Shown piece after piece: positions 6,326 through 12,957 of a DNA stretch of 13,566 nt. Both the position numbers and the translations under genes were made by a program. Below the pieces are notes generated by a model. That model did no database searches. It was not told the DNA's origin and saw nothing but the letters and a program-made list of their open reading frames with translations. The DNA is from an uncultured Dyadobacter sp. Its GTDB lineage: Bacteria; Bacteroidota; Bacteroidia; Cytophagales; Spirosomataceae. How positions within the stretch are numbered: position 1 is the first letter of the stretch; every line of letters begins with the position of its first letter. Location of the stretch: positions 1-13,566 of the forward strand of contig CAMLNK010000020.1 of assembly GCA_946481035.1 (NCBI GenBank), given 5' to 3'.

Positions 6326-7696
6326 TTACCTATTCCATTCCGGTTTCAGGCGCGACAGCCGCTCATGCGCTTGAATCGTATAGTGCAGCCACGAGCGGAT
6401 ATAGTCGCAGGCGGTACGGCCTTTGGCGATTACTTCATGGTGACAGCCGCCCCCGCAGAGGTAACGCGCCCAGCATTGCGTGCACGGACTCTGGCTGCTG
6501 ACGTGCCGCGACGATAGCCAGCCATTCTGCAAAGCAGCGTCGATACCGGTCGCCAGGTTGCCCATTTTACCTTCCTCTTCATTCACAAACCGGTGGCAGG
6601 CAAAGAGCTCCTCGTCGGCCGAAACGCCCATGTACCCCGCGCCGGCGCCGCAAGGGTACGGGCGGTGCGTGCCTTTGGAAATCTCCTTCAATGCATTGAC
6701 CATATTCAGGAACGGGTACCTCCTCCCAGCCAGCACATTCTTTTCAAAATTCAGCCCGCAGGCGATCATATTTTCGAGCAGTACCGCGAGTTCTTCCTGC
6801 CCCATTTCGTCACGGCCGTTCATGGATCGCAATAATGGCGAAAAACCGACGCTGTGAAAGCCCATCCGGACGAATTCATCGAGCATAACCGGCAAATCGA
6901 GATTGCGCGGCGTGACGGTAACACGGGCAGAAACCTGCATTTTCCCCTGCATAGCCAGCAGCGGCCCGAGGTTTTTCATAATTAAATCAAAACTTCCCTT
7001 GCCGCCTTTCATAGGCCTCTGCAAATCGTGGCTTTTGCCAATACCGTCGAGACTGATGGTCACCGCAAAGCCATATTCCTCAAAAAAGCGGGCATCGGCT
7101 TCGGTGACCATCGTACCATTGGTGGTGATCGAAAAACCGACGCTGATATTCTTCTCCCTGGCTTTGGCTACTGCATATGCGGTGGCTTCGGTCAATGCTT
7201 TCCGGTTCGCGAGCGGCTCGCCGCCCAGGAATGTGAGCTGAACTTTTTCCCCTTCCGGGCACTGGTCCATCAACAGGTCGATCGCCCGCAGTGCCGTGTC
7301 CAGCGACATGCTTTTGGCCTGCCCGCCGAAGCTGCCCTGGTCGGCATAGCAATAGGTGCAGCCCATATTGCACTTCTGGGCGATGGCGAGTGAAAGTGCA
7401 TAGAGCCTCGGGCTTTCCAGCGGCGTATGATCGACGTAATCGGGTGCGGACAAGCCGCAGCGGGCCAGTAAATCCTGTAATTCTGCTTCATCACCGGCAT
7501 CCAAAGCGCGCGAGATCCGCTGCTCTACGTCCCCGGCCACCGCGTAAAGCCTGCTGCCGTTGGGAATGAAAAGCTGCGTTCGCCTGCCTCCTCTGATCAG
7601 GTGGGCCGATGGCGACTTCGGCCGGGAATGTGAGGCAATCGTCCCGGCCAGTCGTGAAACCGCCACGGCGGGTTCCGTTTCAGCTGTCAAGTGCAT
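6326..7696 (-). CDS. Radical SAM/SPASM maturase (QhpD-like peptide/protein-modifying enzyme)
   Basis: Radical S-adenosylmethionine enzyme of 456 residues that probably installs a cross-link or other change in a protein substrate. The [4Fe-4S]-SAM motif is KCNMGCTYCYAD with C109, C113 and C116. FLGGEPL (156-162) and ISLDG (214-218) are the usual barrel motifs. The C-terminal SPASM domain has C349 and C367, then C405-x2-C408-x5-C414-x3-C418-x11-C430, enough for two auxiliary clusters. Related maturases include QhpD, which forms thioether links in the CTQ-bearing subunit of quinohemoprotein amine dehydrogenase. I chose the ATG at 7696 (MHLTAETEPA), which overlaps the oxidase gene by 17 bp and has GGAAGGAAAAG just before it. 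An upstream ATG at 7753 would only add a shadow of the oxidase reading frame. It sits between the oxidase and the flavoprotein; no separate small precursor peptide is present, so the oxidase or the ferritin-like protein is the likely substrate. Confidence 0.9.
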   Translation of the reverse strand: MHLTAETEPAVAVSRLAGTIASHSRPKSPSAHLIRGGRRTQLFIPNGSRLYAVAGDVEQRISRALDAGDEAELQDLLARCGLSAPDYVDHTPLESPRLYALSLAIAQKCNMGCTYCYADQGSFGGQAKSMSLDTALRAIDLLMDQCPEGEKVQLTFLGGEPLANRKALTEATAYAVAKAREKNISVGFSITTNGTMVTEADARFFEEYGFAVTISLDGIGKSHDLQRPMKGGKGSFDLIMKNLGPLLAMQGKMQVSARVTVTPRNLDLPVMLDEFVRMGFHSVGFSPLLRSMNGRDEMGQEELAVLLENMIACGLNFEKNVLAGRRYPFLNMVNALKEISKGTHRPYPCGAGAGYMGVSADEELFACHRFVNEEEGKMGNLATGIDAALQNGWLSSRHVSSQSPCTQCWARYLCGGGCHHEVIAKGRTACDYIRSWLHYTIQAHERLSRLKPEWNR

Positions 7697-9917
7697 CTTT
7701 TCCTTCCACGATAAAGTTGAGCTCGCCCTGCCAGTTGATAAACAGGTCGTCATACGAAAGCAGTCTGGTGTTCACCCGGTCGTCGGGAATGTACTTGCCG
7801 GTGCGTTTCTTGGCCATCCAGCTGTCGCCGGTACTGAGCCCTTTTTCGTCGGGAACCACATTCACGTAGTCGGGCCGGCTGGCAGCCCAGTAGTAGCAGG
7901 CGCATTCGCGGTAGTCGTTCTGCCACGGGGCGCACAGCCCCTGGGTGAGTTCACCGGGCCGGATGATCTGTTCCGAAAGCGTAGCGCTGTCTCCGTCGAA
8001 CACTTTGTTGACCGTCAGCATTACTTTTATGTATTTGGCCGGATCATCGAGCTTATCCAGCTCCACGACCACTTCATGCGTGCTTTTTTCAGCCGTAAAA
8101 TAGCAGGCCACCTCCTGCCCCTGCTTTTGCAGCACGTTCACCATCGAATTGGACCATTCCATAAACGACACGCCGTTCGGGTTAGCATCTGTGCGGAGCG
8201 GGACGCTGTCGCCGTCCGGGAAAACCGGCCCGGATGTGGCCACCATGGTAGCCTTGCCGTCGATCGCCACGAGGCGGTGGTGTACCAAATGTGCGTGGGC
8301 ATCGTCGGCATCTATCACATAATTATTGTTCTCGATGAGTACGATACCCTGGAATGCACGCCGCCAAAGGTTCCGGAAATCGAATTCGAGGCCGGGGAAG
8401 CAGTTGGAAATAGCGGTACGCGGCAAAACGCTCACCGGATTGCCTTTGCCGCGGTAATGCAGCTGGGCGGTAAGGTTGGACGGCACGAGGGGATTGTCTC
8501 CCACGAAATCGGCCGCATCGGCGTCCGGCATCAGCGACCTGGCCGCTGCTTTGATCACCATATTGATCTGCCGGCGCGTAAATGTAAGGGAACGTCCATC
8601 CGCTCCGCGCATTAATGCGGGCATTTTGCGAAGCGCCTTCGCCGAAAGATCACCAATTTCCTCGGGATGGCGCAGCAGGTCCTCAAACCATGGTGAAGCG
8701 CCGGTACTCAGCCCCGCGAAAACGCGCTCGTGCAATACCTGCAAAGCCATGTTGTCAACCAGCGAAGTAGCCATAATGGGCTCGTAAAGGCGCCCGAAGT
8801 CGTTGGTATTCTGCCTTACCATCGTGCTGGCCACATTCAGCTTGCCTTCGTAGGCATTGCCGTTCATAATGGCCGTGTTCATTAAGCGTATGGTTTCAAA
8901 TGCGCGGCGCACGATCTCCTCGGCTTCTTCGATGGTCACCTCACCGTCGACGTCGGTGCCGAGCAGGATCTGTTCCAGCTCGTCGGATACGACGCGGATA
9001 GGCAATGTATCGGGCGCATACGCGGGCGGGCCTGCGCTGATGTGCGCGTTCGCGGACAGCGTACCCGCCTGCCCGGAAAGCTTCACCGTAACGAACCCGT
9101 CGCATTCATCATCAAGGTAACCCCAGCTTACCTGGTTGCCATTGGCATCGGAATAGCCTGCAAATATCTGCGCCGGGTTTGTATAAAGCGGATTGGGCGT
9201 ACTGGTTTCGGAGTATCCGTGCCATTTCCCTTTTTTAATATCATACAAAATGGGGTCCTCGCGCCGACCGGCAAACACGGGGTCTACCTGTTCTTTGCCA
9301 TTGTTGAAGCGCGTCAGGCTCGACCCGTATACTTTCCCCGCGGCGGGCGTAAACCGGAACCGGATCTCGGGGAAGTCGGGCGTAGGCTTGATAAACTGAA
9401 CGAAGCCGAGGGGCAGCGTTTTCCCGTCGATAAAATTATTGCATTCACCCAGCAGCGGTTTCAGTTCGTGGGAACGGATGTCGTTGATAGTAGCGTACAT
9501 CTTGTCGTTCTCGTCGTTGGTCCGCCTGAAAATCTTGATATTACCGACCTGAACCGACCAACTGATATCTTCCAGCTGGTGGCCGGTTTTTTGAAGCAAA
9601 TCGACCGTCAGCGGCACCAGCTTGCCGGGCTCCTGATCGGTAATGGCGAACACTTCCAGGAACGGGGCCACCGGGTGCGCTTTCCCGGTTTTGTCTTCGA
9701 GATTTTCAGCGTCCTTGAACGCTACCTTTTTAGGATTATAGGCCGTGAGTTCCCCGGTCGACGGGTGCACCTGGAAGCTTTGCTCCGGTACAATCTTCCG
9801 GAAATCCAGGGGTTTGTCTTTGGATAATTCGAGGTCATATGCCGCCATCGGCTTGTCTGATTCGCCCAGACGCCCGATCGCAATGGGAGGAAGTATTCTT
9901 AATGCTAGAATTTTCAT
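7680..9917 (-). CDS. LodA/GoxA-like CTQ-dependent oxidase
   Basis: Probable amino-acid or amine oxidase of the LodA (L-lysine 6-oxidase)/GoxA (glycine oxidase) family, which release ammonia and H2O2 and use a self-derived cysteine tryptophylquinone. 745 residues from the ATG at 9917 (a TTG three codons earlier is less likely). The N-terminus has the family-type ILPPIAIGRLGES (8-20). Near the end, LCAPWQNDYRECAC followed by YYWAASRPDYV (about 661-686) matches my memory of the LodA motif PWQxD-x3-C...WW-P-x-RPD-x-V, giving D668 and C672. W729 in NWQGELNFIV, 57 residues on, is the best partner tryptophan. LodA itself has C516/W581. No signal peptide is visible. An EF-hand-like loop lies at about 320-331. 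The protein ends only 16 residues after W729. It is 38 bp downstream of the ferritin-like gene and overlaps the radical SAM gene. Substrate unknown. Confidence 0.85.
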   Translation of the reverse strand: MKILALRILPPIAIGRLGESDKPMAAYDLELSKDKPLDFRKIVPEQSFQVHPSTGELTAYNPKKVAFKDAENLEDKTGKAHPVAPFLEVFAITDQEPGKLVPLTVDLLQKTGHQLEDISWSVQVGNIKIFRRTNDENDKMYATINDIRSHELKPLLGECNNFIDGKTLPLGFVQFIKPTPDFPEIRFRFTPAAGKVYGSSLTRFNNGKEQVDPVFAGRREDPILYDIKKGKWHGYSETSTPNPLYTNPAQIFAGYSDANGNQVSWGYLDDECDGFVTVKLSGQAGTLSANAHISAGPPAYAPDTLPIRVVSDELEQILLGTDVDGEVTIEEAEEIVRRAFETIRLMNTAIMNGNAYEGKLNVASTMVRQNTNDFGRLYEPIMATSLVDNMALQVLHERVFAGLSTGASPWFEDLLRHPEEIGDLSAKALRKMPALMRGADGRSLTFTRRQINMVIKAAARSLMPDADAADFVGDNPLVPSNLTAQLHYRGKGNPVSVLPRTAISNCFPGLEFDFRNLWRRAFQGIVLIENNNYVIDADDAHAHLVHHRLVAIDGKATMVATSGPVFPDGDSVPLRTDANPNGVSFMEWSNSMVNVLQKQGQEVACYFTAEKSTHEVVVELDKLDDPAKYIKVMLTVNKVFDGDSATLSEQIIRPGELTQGLCAPWQNDYRECACYYWAASRPDYVNVVPDEKGLSTGDSWMAKKRTGKYIPDDRVNTRLLSYDDLFINWQGELNFIVEGKDALDS

Positions 9918-9955
9918 ATCCGGCAATGGTTTTTGGCTTTGATGTGTTGAGAAAC

Positions 9956-11449
9956 TCAGGCCAGCTCGGCCTGCATAAGTTGGGCAATCGCTTCCAGCAG
10001 CTTGCGGTCAATCTCCTGCAATACATTCAGGTACTGGATGTGCGGCTGCTTCTTCAATGCTTTCAGGCCCTCGATCAGCTGGCCCGAGGCAACGAGCAGG
10101 TCGCGGTGCAGGCGCCAGCGGTTGTGTTCGCCAAAAGGCAGATCGATGCTGTACGGCGATGTGAACGGCGGACCTGCCATGAGCTTGCTTTTTTTGGCGA
10201 TCGGCGTTTGCACCAGGATGGTAGCCAGGCTGCGGAGATTGTACATTTCGCCGAAAGTAGAATTGATAATCAGCCCGCGCGGCGTAAACGAGCCGACATT
10301 ATTGTTGCCATTATCGAGCAGGAAGCTGTGGTTAAGGAAGTTGAGCAGCAGCCGGTACCGGGTATCGAAGAGATTAGCCCACAAAATACCTTCCTCGCTG
10401 GTAATCACATTCTGCTCCATTTCATCGGCCGGCTCGTTCGAGGCCGTGCCTGCATCGTCGGGCTGGCCCGTGTACGGGTTGGTAGCAACGTTGTAAGCCG
10501 GGTCGAAATGGCCTCCTGTTTCTTCCAGAATGGCTTTGAAATCATTGTATATGAATAAAAACCGCTCGAAGTGCGAAGGGGTATCCGAATCGAGGTCGTC
10601 ACCTTCGCCCTGTTCGGCGATCTGTTCAAGGGCATTGTAGGCATCGTCACGCGAGAGCAGCGGTGCCACGAGCACGTCGGGACTGTGCGTGAAGCGGCTG
10701 TCTTTCGAGCTCCCGCGGTTGCCGCCGGTATAGCCGCGGCCCCATTCGTCGAATTTGGCCTGGTAGGGATAGGTACCGGGCTGAAATGCGTCGTCGGAAA
10801 TCACATCCGGATCCTGGATCAGTTGCAGCAGCACTTTGAAAAGCGCGCCCACCGTGTGCGGGTCCGAAGCCTGGGCGTGTACCATCTTATTGATCTCTTC
10901 CGCAACCGGATCGCCGCTGCTGAGCCATTCCGCTGGCGCTTCCGCATATACGTACTTCGCGAGCGAGCGCAGCGTAAATTTTTCGAGCGTAAAAGGAAAC
11001 GGATAGAAGGGTACATCCCACGGATAGCTCTCCCGACCGAAGTTCAGCGGGGCTCCAATGATTTTCAGCACATTCTGCACCGAAATAAAGTGCCCCATTT
11101 CCTCCTTGGCAATCCCTAGGATGATATTTTTCCAGTTATGCACCCGCTCCCTGTATTTTTCCTCAATTTGCGGCCCGCCCATGCTGTAAGCCGAATAGAG
11201 GTATTGCAGCATCAGGCCGTGTTCGATTTCGGCGTCGACGTGCAGCAGCATGGTGATGTAATCCTTTCCGGTAAATTGGGCCGGAACCACAAACGGCATT
11301 TCCTCAGGCTCCGCATCGGCCGCCGCGGCACCCGAAGCATCTGCCGCCGAAACCAGCCCTTTCAGCCGAAGCTCTTTGGGTTTCTGATTTGCCCTGGCCC
11401 ATTCCAGAACCGGTTCAATAAAAGATTTCCTTAATTGTTTTTCGTCCAT
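9956..11449 (-). CDS. Ferritin-like (VioB N-terminal type, PF12902-like) putative diiron protein
   Basis: Four-helix ferritin-like protein of 497 residues, first gene of the operon. Likely metal ligands: acidic residues in HVDAEIEHGLMLQYLYSAYS (70-89, E74/E76), KEEMGH (115-120, E117-x2-H120), EQIAEQGEG (275-283, E279) and SHFERF (292-297, H293). This spacing resembles the ferritin-like domain found in VioB-type proteins of violacein and related pathways; VioB itself is much larger. The middle and C-terminal parts (about 320-497) are not recognised. The ATG at 11449 (MDEKQLRKSF) is chosen; an upstream in-frame TTG at 11491 adds residues of no family likeness. Residues 34-51 are Ala/Asp/Glu-rich and probably disordered. 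In this operon it may be a partner oxygenase, a handler of H2O2 or iron, or a maturation factor; the sequence does not decide. Confidence 0.8.
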   Translation of the reverse strand: MDEKQLRKSFIEPVLEWARANQKPKELRLKGLVSAADASGAAAADAEPEEMPFVVPAQFTGKDYITMLLHVDAEIEHGLMLQYLYSAYSMGGPQIEEKYRERVHNWKNIILGIAKEEMGHFISVQNVLKIIGAPLNFGRESYPWDVPFYPFPFTLEKFTLRSLAKYVYAEAPAEWLSSGDPVAEEINKMVHAQASDPHTVGALFKVLLQLIQDPDVISDDAFQPGTYPYQAKFDEWGRGYTGGNRGSSKDSRFTHSPDVLVAPLLSRDDAYNALEQIAEQGEGDDLDSDTPSHFERFLFIYNDFKAILEETGGHFDPAYNVATNPYTGQPDDAGTASNEPADEMEQNVITSEEGILWANLFDTRYRLLLNFLNHSFLLDNGNNNVGSFTPRGLIINSTFGEMYNLRSLATILVQTPIAKKSKLMAGPPFTSPYSIDLPFGEHNRWRLHRDLLVASGQLIEGLKALKKQPHIQYLNVLQEIDRKLLEAIAQLMQAELA

Positions 11450-11560
11450 GATGATAAGTTTTGTGAAACAGGTAGGCAATACATTTTCCAAACCAATGCT
11501 GGTACACCGGTCGGCTGAAAAAGCAATCTGAAAGGATCTTAGTGGGGTGCTTTAAAAAGC

Positions 11561-11572
11561 TACTTCGAAGTA
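11561..11572. promoter_or_regulatory. Perfect 12-bp palindrome TACTTCGAAGTA, possible operator
   Basis: TACTTCGAAGTA reads the same on both strands and has the central CG typical of LacI-family operators. It lies 111 bp upstream of the operon start (11449) and 178 bp upstream of the regulator start (11751). Its arms differ from those of the palindrome at 12914-12939, so the two need not bind the same protein. A 12-bp palindrome can arise by chance. Confidence 0.25.
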
Positions 11573-11593
11573 ATTCTATATTAAAAAAGCAAA

Positions 11594-11608
11594 TAGTTAC
11601 ATTAACTA
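11594..11608. promoter_or_regulatory. Inverted repeat TAGTTA-CAT-TAACTA, possible operator
   Basis: Six-base arms with a 3-nt spacer, 34 bp from the centre of the TACTTCGAAGTA palindrome in the same divergent region. AT-rich and short, so it may be part of a promoter or chance. Confidence 0.22.
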
Positions 11609-11750
11609 CCCGCTAAGGGCATTATTTTTTTATCGACATCGGGCTCCATTGGAATAAAAATCGCATGAGTAAACCTTAAATATTCGCACCTTTACACGAC
11701 GGGATATCCGGAAACACCTGTTATCCATTGATGAACTGCTGCTATTTTTC

Positions 11751-12836
11751 ATGGACCATAAGACGATAAGAATCAAAGACATTGCCCTCAAAGCGAAAGT
11801 ATCCCCCGGCACCGTTGACCGCGTTATCCATAACCGTGGAAAGGTGGCCGAAAAAGTGAGGATCCGCATTCAAAAGATCATCGACGAAAGCAACTATGAG
11901 CCCAATCTCATGGCGCGGGCGCTCGGGTCGAAAAAACAGTACCGGTTTGCTGCCCTGATCCCCGATCATAAGGTGGATTCCTATTGGCTTGCGCCCAAAA
12001 CGGGTATCGAAAAGGCGGCCAGCGAGTTGAAACAGTTCGGGGTGTCGGTACGGCAATTCATTTTCAATCCATATGATGCAAAAGATTTCGTCAAAAAGGC
12101 GGAAGAACTGACCGCCTCAGGTCCTGACGGCATTTTTTTGTCGCCCATATTTTACCACGAAGTCCTGCCCTTTCTCGCCCAATGGCACGATGCGTCGGTC
12201 CCTTTCGTGCTTTTCAATACCGAAATATCCGACCACGGCCCGCTGAGCTACATCGGCCAGGACTCCTACCAAAGCGGCAAGCTCGCCGGCAAGCTGATGC
12301 ATTACGGGCAGTCGGACCCATGCTCGATATTGATCGCTCACATCGACGAAAAAATCGATAATGCGGCCCACTTGCTCAAAAAAGAAGAAGGCCTGCGGGA
12401 TTATTTCAGCCAGCACGGCAATGCATTCGGCATTACGACGATCGAGCTCGACAGCGCGGACCCCGAGAATTTCAGTCACAAGCTGGGCGACTCGCTCAAC
12501 GAGGTTTCCGACCTTCGGCATATTTTTGTCACTACTTCCAAAGCGCACCTCGTCGCCGCCGAGCTCGAACGCAAACAGCTGGACAATATCCGCATTATCG
12601 GCTACGACCTGGTCCCCGCCAACCTGCATTACCTCGAAAAAGGCAGCATCGGATTTCTGATCAACCAGAACCCCGAACGGCAGGGCTACCTGGGCATCCG
12701 GCAGCTGGCCGATTTCCTGGTGTTCCGCAAAGCGGTTTCCAAAACGAAGTTCCTTCCGCTGGACATTATCACGCTCGAAAACCTTCGGTACTACCTGGAA
12801 GAAGATGTAAAGACCACCGCAGAAAAGCTCGTATGA
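11751..12836 (+). CDS. LacI-family transcriptional regulator
   Basis: DNA-binding regulator of 361 residues with a sugar-sensing domain. The N-terminal LacI helix-turn-helix is at 6-30 (IRIKDIALKAKVSPGTVDRVIHNRG), followed by the hinge region with PNLMARALGSKK (51-62) that normally inserts in the operator minor groove. Residues from about 65 form a type I periplasmic-binding-protein-like effector domain (RFAALIPDHKVDSYW, DGIFLSPIFY, YIGQDSYQSGKLAGKLM, IIGYDLVPANLHYLEKG, IGFLINQNPERQGYLG). Domain content and length are complete. It is divergent from the oxidase operon and directly upstream of a glycoside-hydrolase-like gene whose leader holds a palindrome with a central CG. Control of that hydrolase is the simplest idea; control of the oxidase operon is also possible. 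Effector unknown. Confidence 0.95.
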   Translation: MDHKTIRIKDIALKAKVSPGTVDRVIHNRGKVAEKVRIRIQKIIDESNYEPNLMARALGSKKQYRFAALIPDHKVDSYWLAPKTGIEKAASELKQFGVSVRQFIFNPYDAKDFVKKAEELTASGPDGIFLSPIFYHEVLPFLAQWHDASVPFVLFNTEISDHGPLSYIGQDSYQSGKLAGKLMHYGQSDPCSILIAHIDEKIDNAAHLLKKEEGLRDYFSQHGNAFGITTIELDSADPENFSHKLGDSLNEVSDLRHIFVTTSKAHLVAAELERKQLDNIRIIGYDLVPANLHYLEKGSIGFLINQNPERQGYLGIRQLADFLVFRKAVSKTKFLPLDIITLENLRYYLEEDVKTTAEKLV

Positions 12837-12849
12837 CGGCCCGAATGCA

Positions 12850-12884
12850 GGGCAGGCCGGGCAACTTGTAACCGGGACCTGCCT
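12850..12884 (+). terminator. Strong stem-loop after the LacI gene (candidate terminator, no U-tract)
   Basis: GGCAGGCCGG (12851-12860) pairs with CCGG (12872-12875) and, after a 2-nt GA bulge, CCTGCC (12878-12883), with an 11-nt loop. It starts 14 bp after the LacI stop codon. No T-run follows, so it is either a weak terminator or a 3'-end stabilising hairpin. Confidence 0.35.
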
Positions 12885-12913
12885 TCGCGTAGATCAGCAA
12901 AATTAAAATTCAC

Positions 12914-12939
12914 TAAAAGTGTGCGCGCACACACTTTTA
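12914..12939. promoter_or_regulatory. 26-bp near-perfect palindrome with central CG, candidate LacI-family operator
   Basis: Left arm TAAAAGTGTG (12914-12923) and right arm CACACTTTTA (12930-12939) are exact reverse complements. The six central bases CGCGCA match except for one C/A pair, and the centre is C-G at 12926/12927. It lies 18 bp upstream of the start of the glycoside-hydrolase-like gene and 77 bp after the LacI gene. Length, symmetry and central CG fit a LacI-family operator. A hairpin in RNA would also form, and the trailing TTTT lets it pose as a terminator. Confidence 0.5.
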
Positions 12940-12957
12940 TTTGGTAGTTTCGTATTT

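Larger units (their letters stand above)
11450..11750. other. Divergent intergenic region between the oxidase operon and the LacI regulator
   Basis: 301 bp without a credible ORF on either strand, and the place where promoters of both the leftward operon and the rightward regulator must lie. It is AT-rich between about 11545 and 11640. It contains two short dyad symmetries (11561-11572 and 11594-11608). I could not find a convincing TAnnTTTG/TTTG Bacteroidota promoter pair, and no small peptide precursor ORF is present. Confidence 0.7.

Noticed and set aside
7697..7753. Upstream ATG (7753) as start of the radical SAM protein
   Set aside because: The extra 19 residues are an out-of-frame reading of the conserved C-terminus of the oxidase. 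The ATG at 7696 gives a short overlap and has a purine-rich site before it.
11450..11491. TTG at 11491 as start of the ferritin-like protein, and TTTG/TA-rich bits there as promoter
   Set aside because: The extra residues show no family likeness and the ATG at 11449 is better. The TTTG and TACCTGTTTC pieces are at the wrong spacing for the Bacteroidota promoter consensus.
12945..12952. TAGTTTCG as a -7 promoter box for the glycoside-hydrolase-like gene
   Set aside because: It has a mismatch in the conserved TTTG, no TTTG at about -33, and ends only 5 bp before the start codon.
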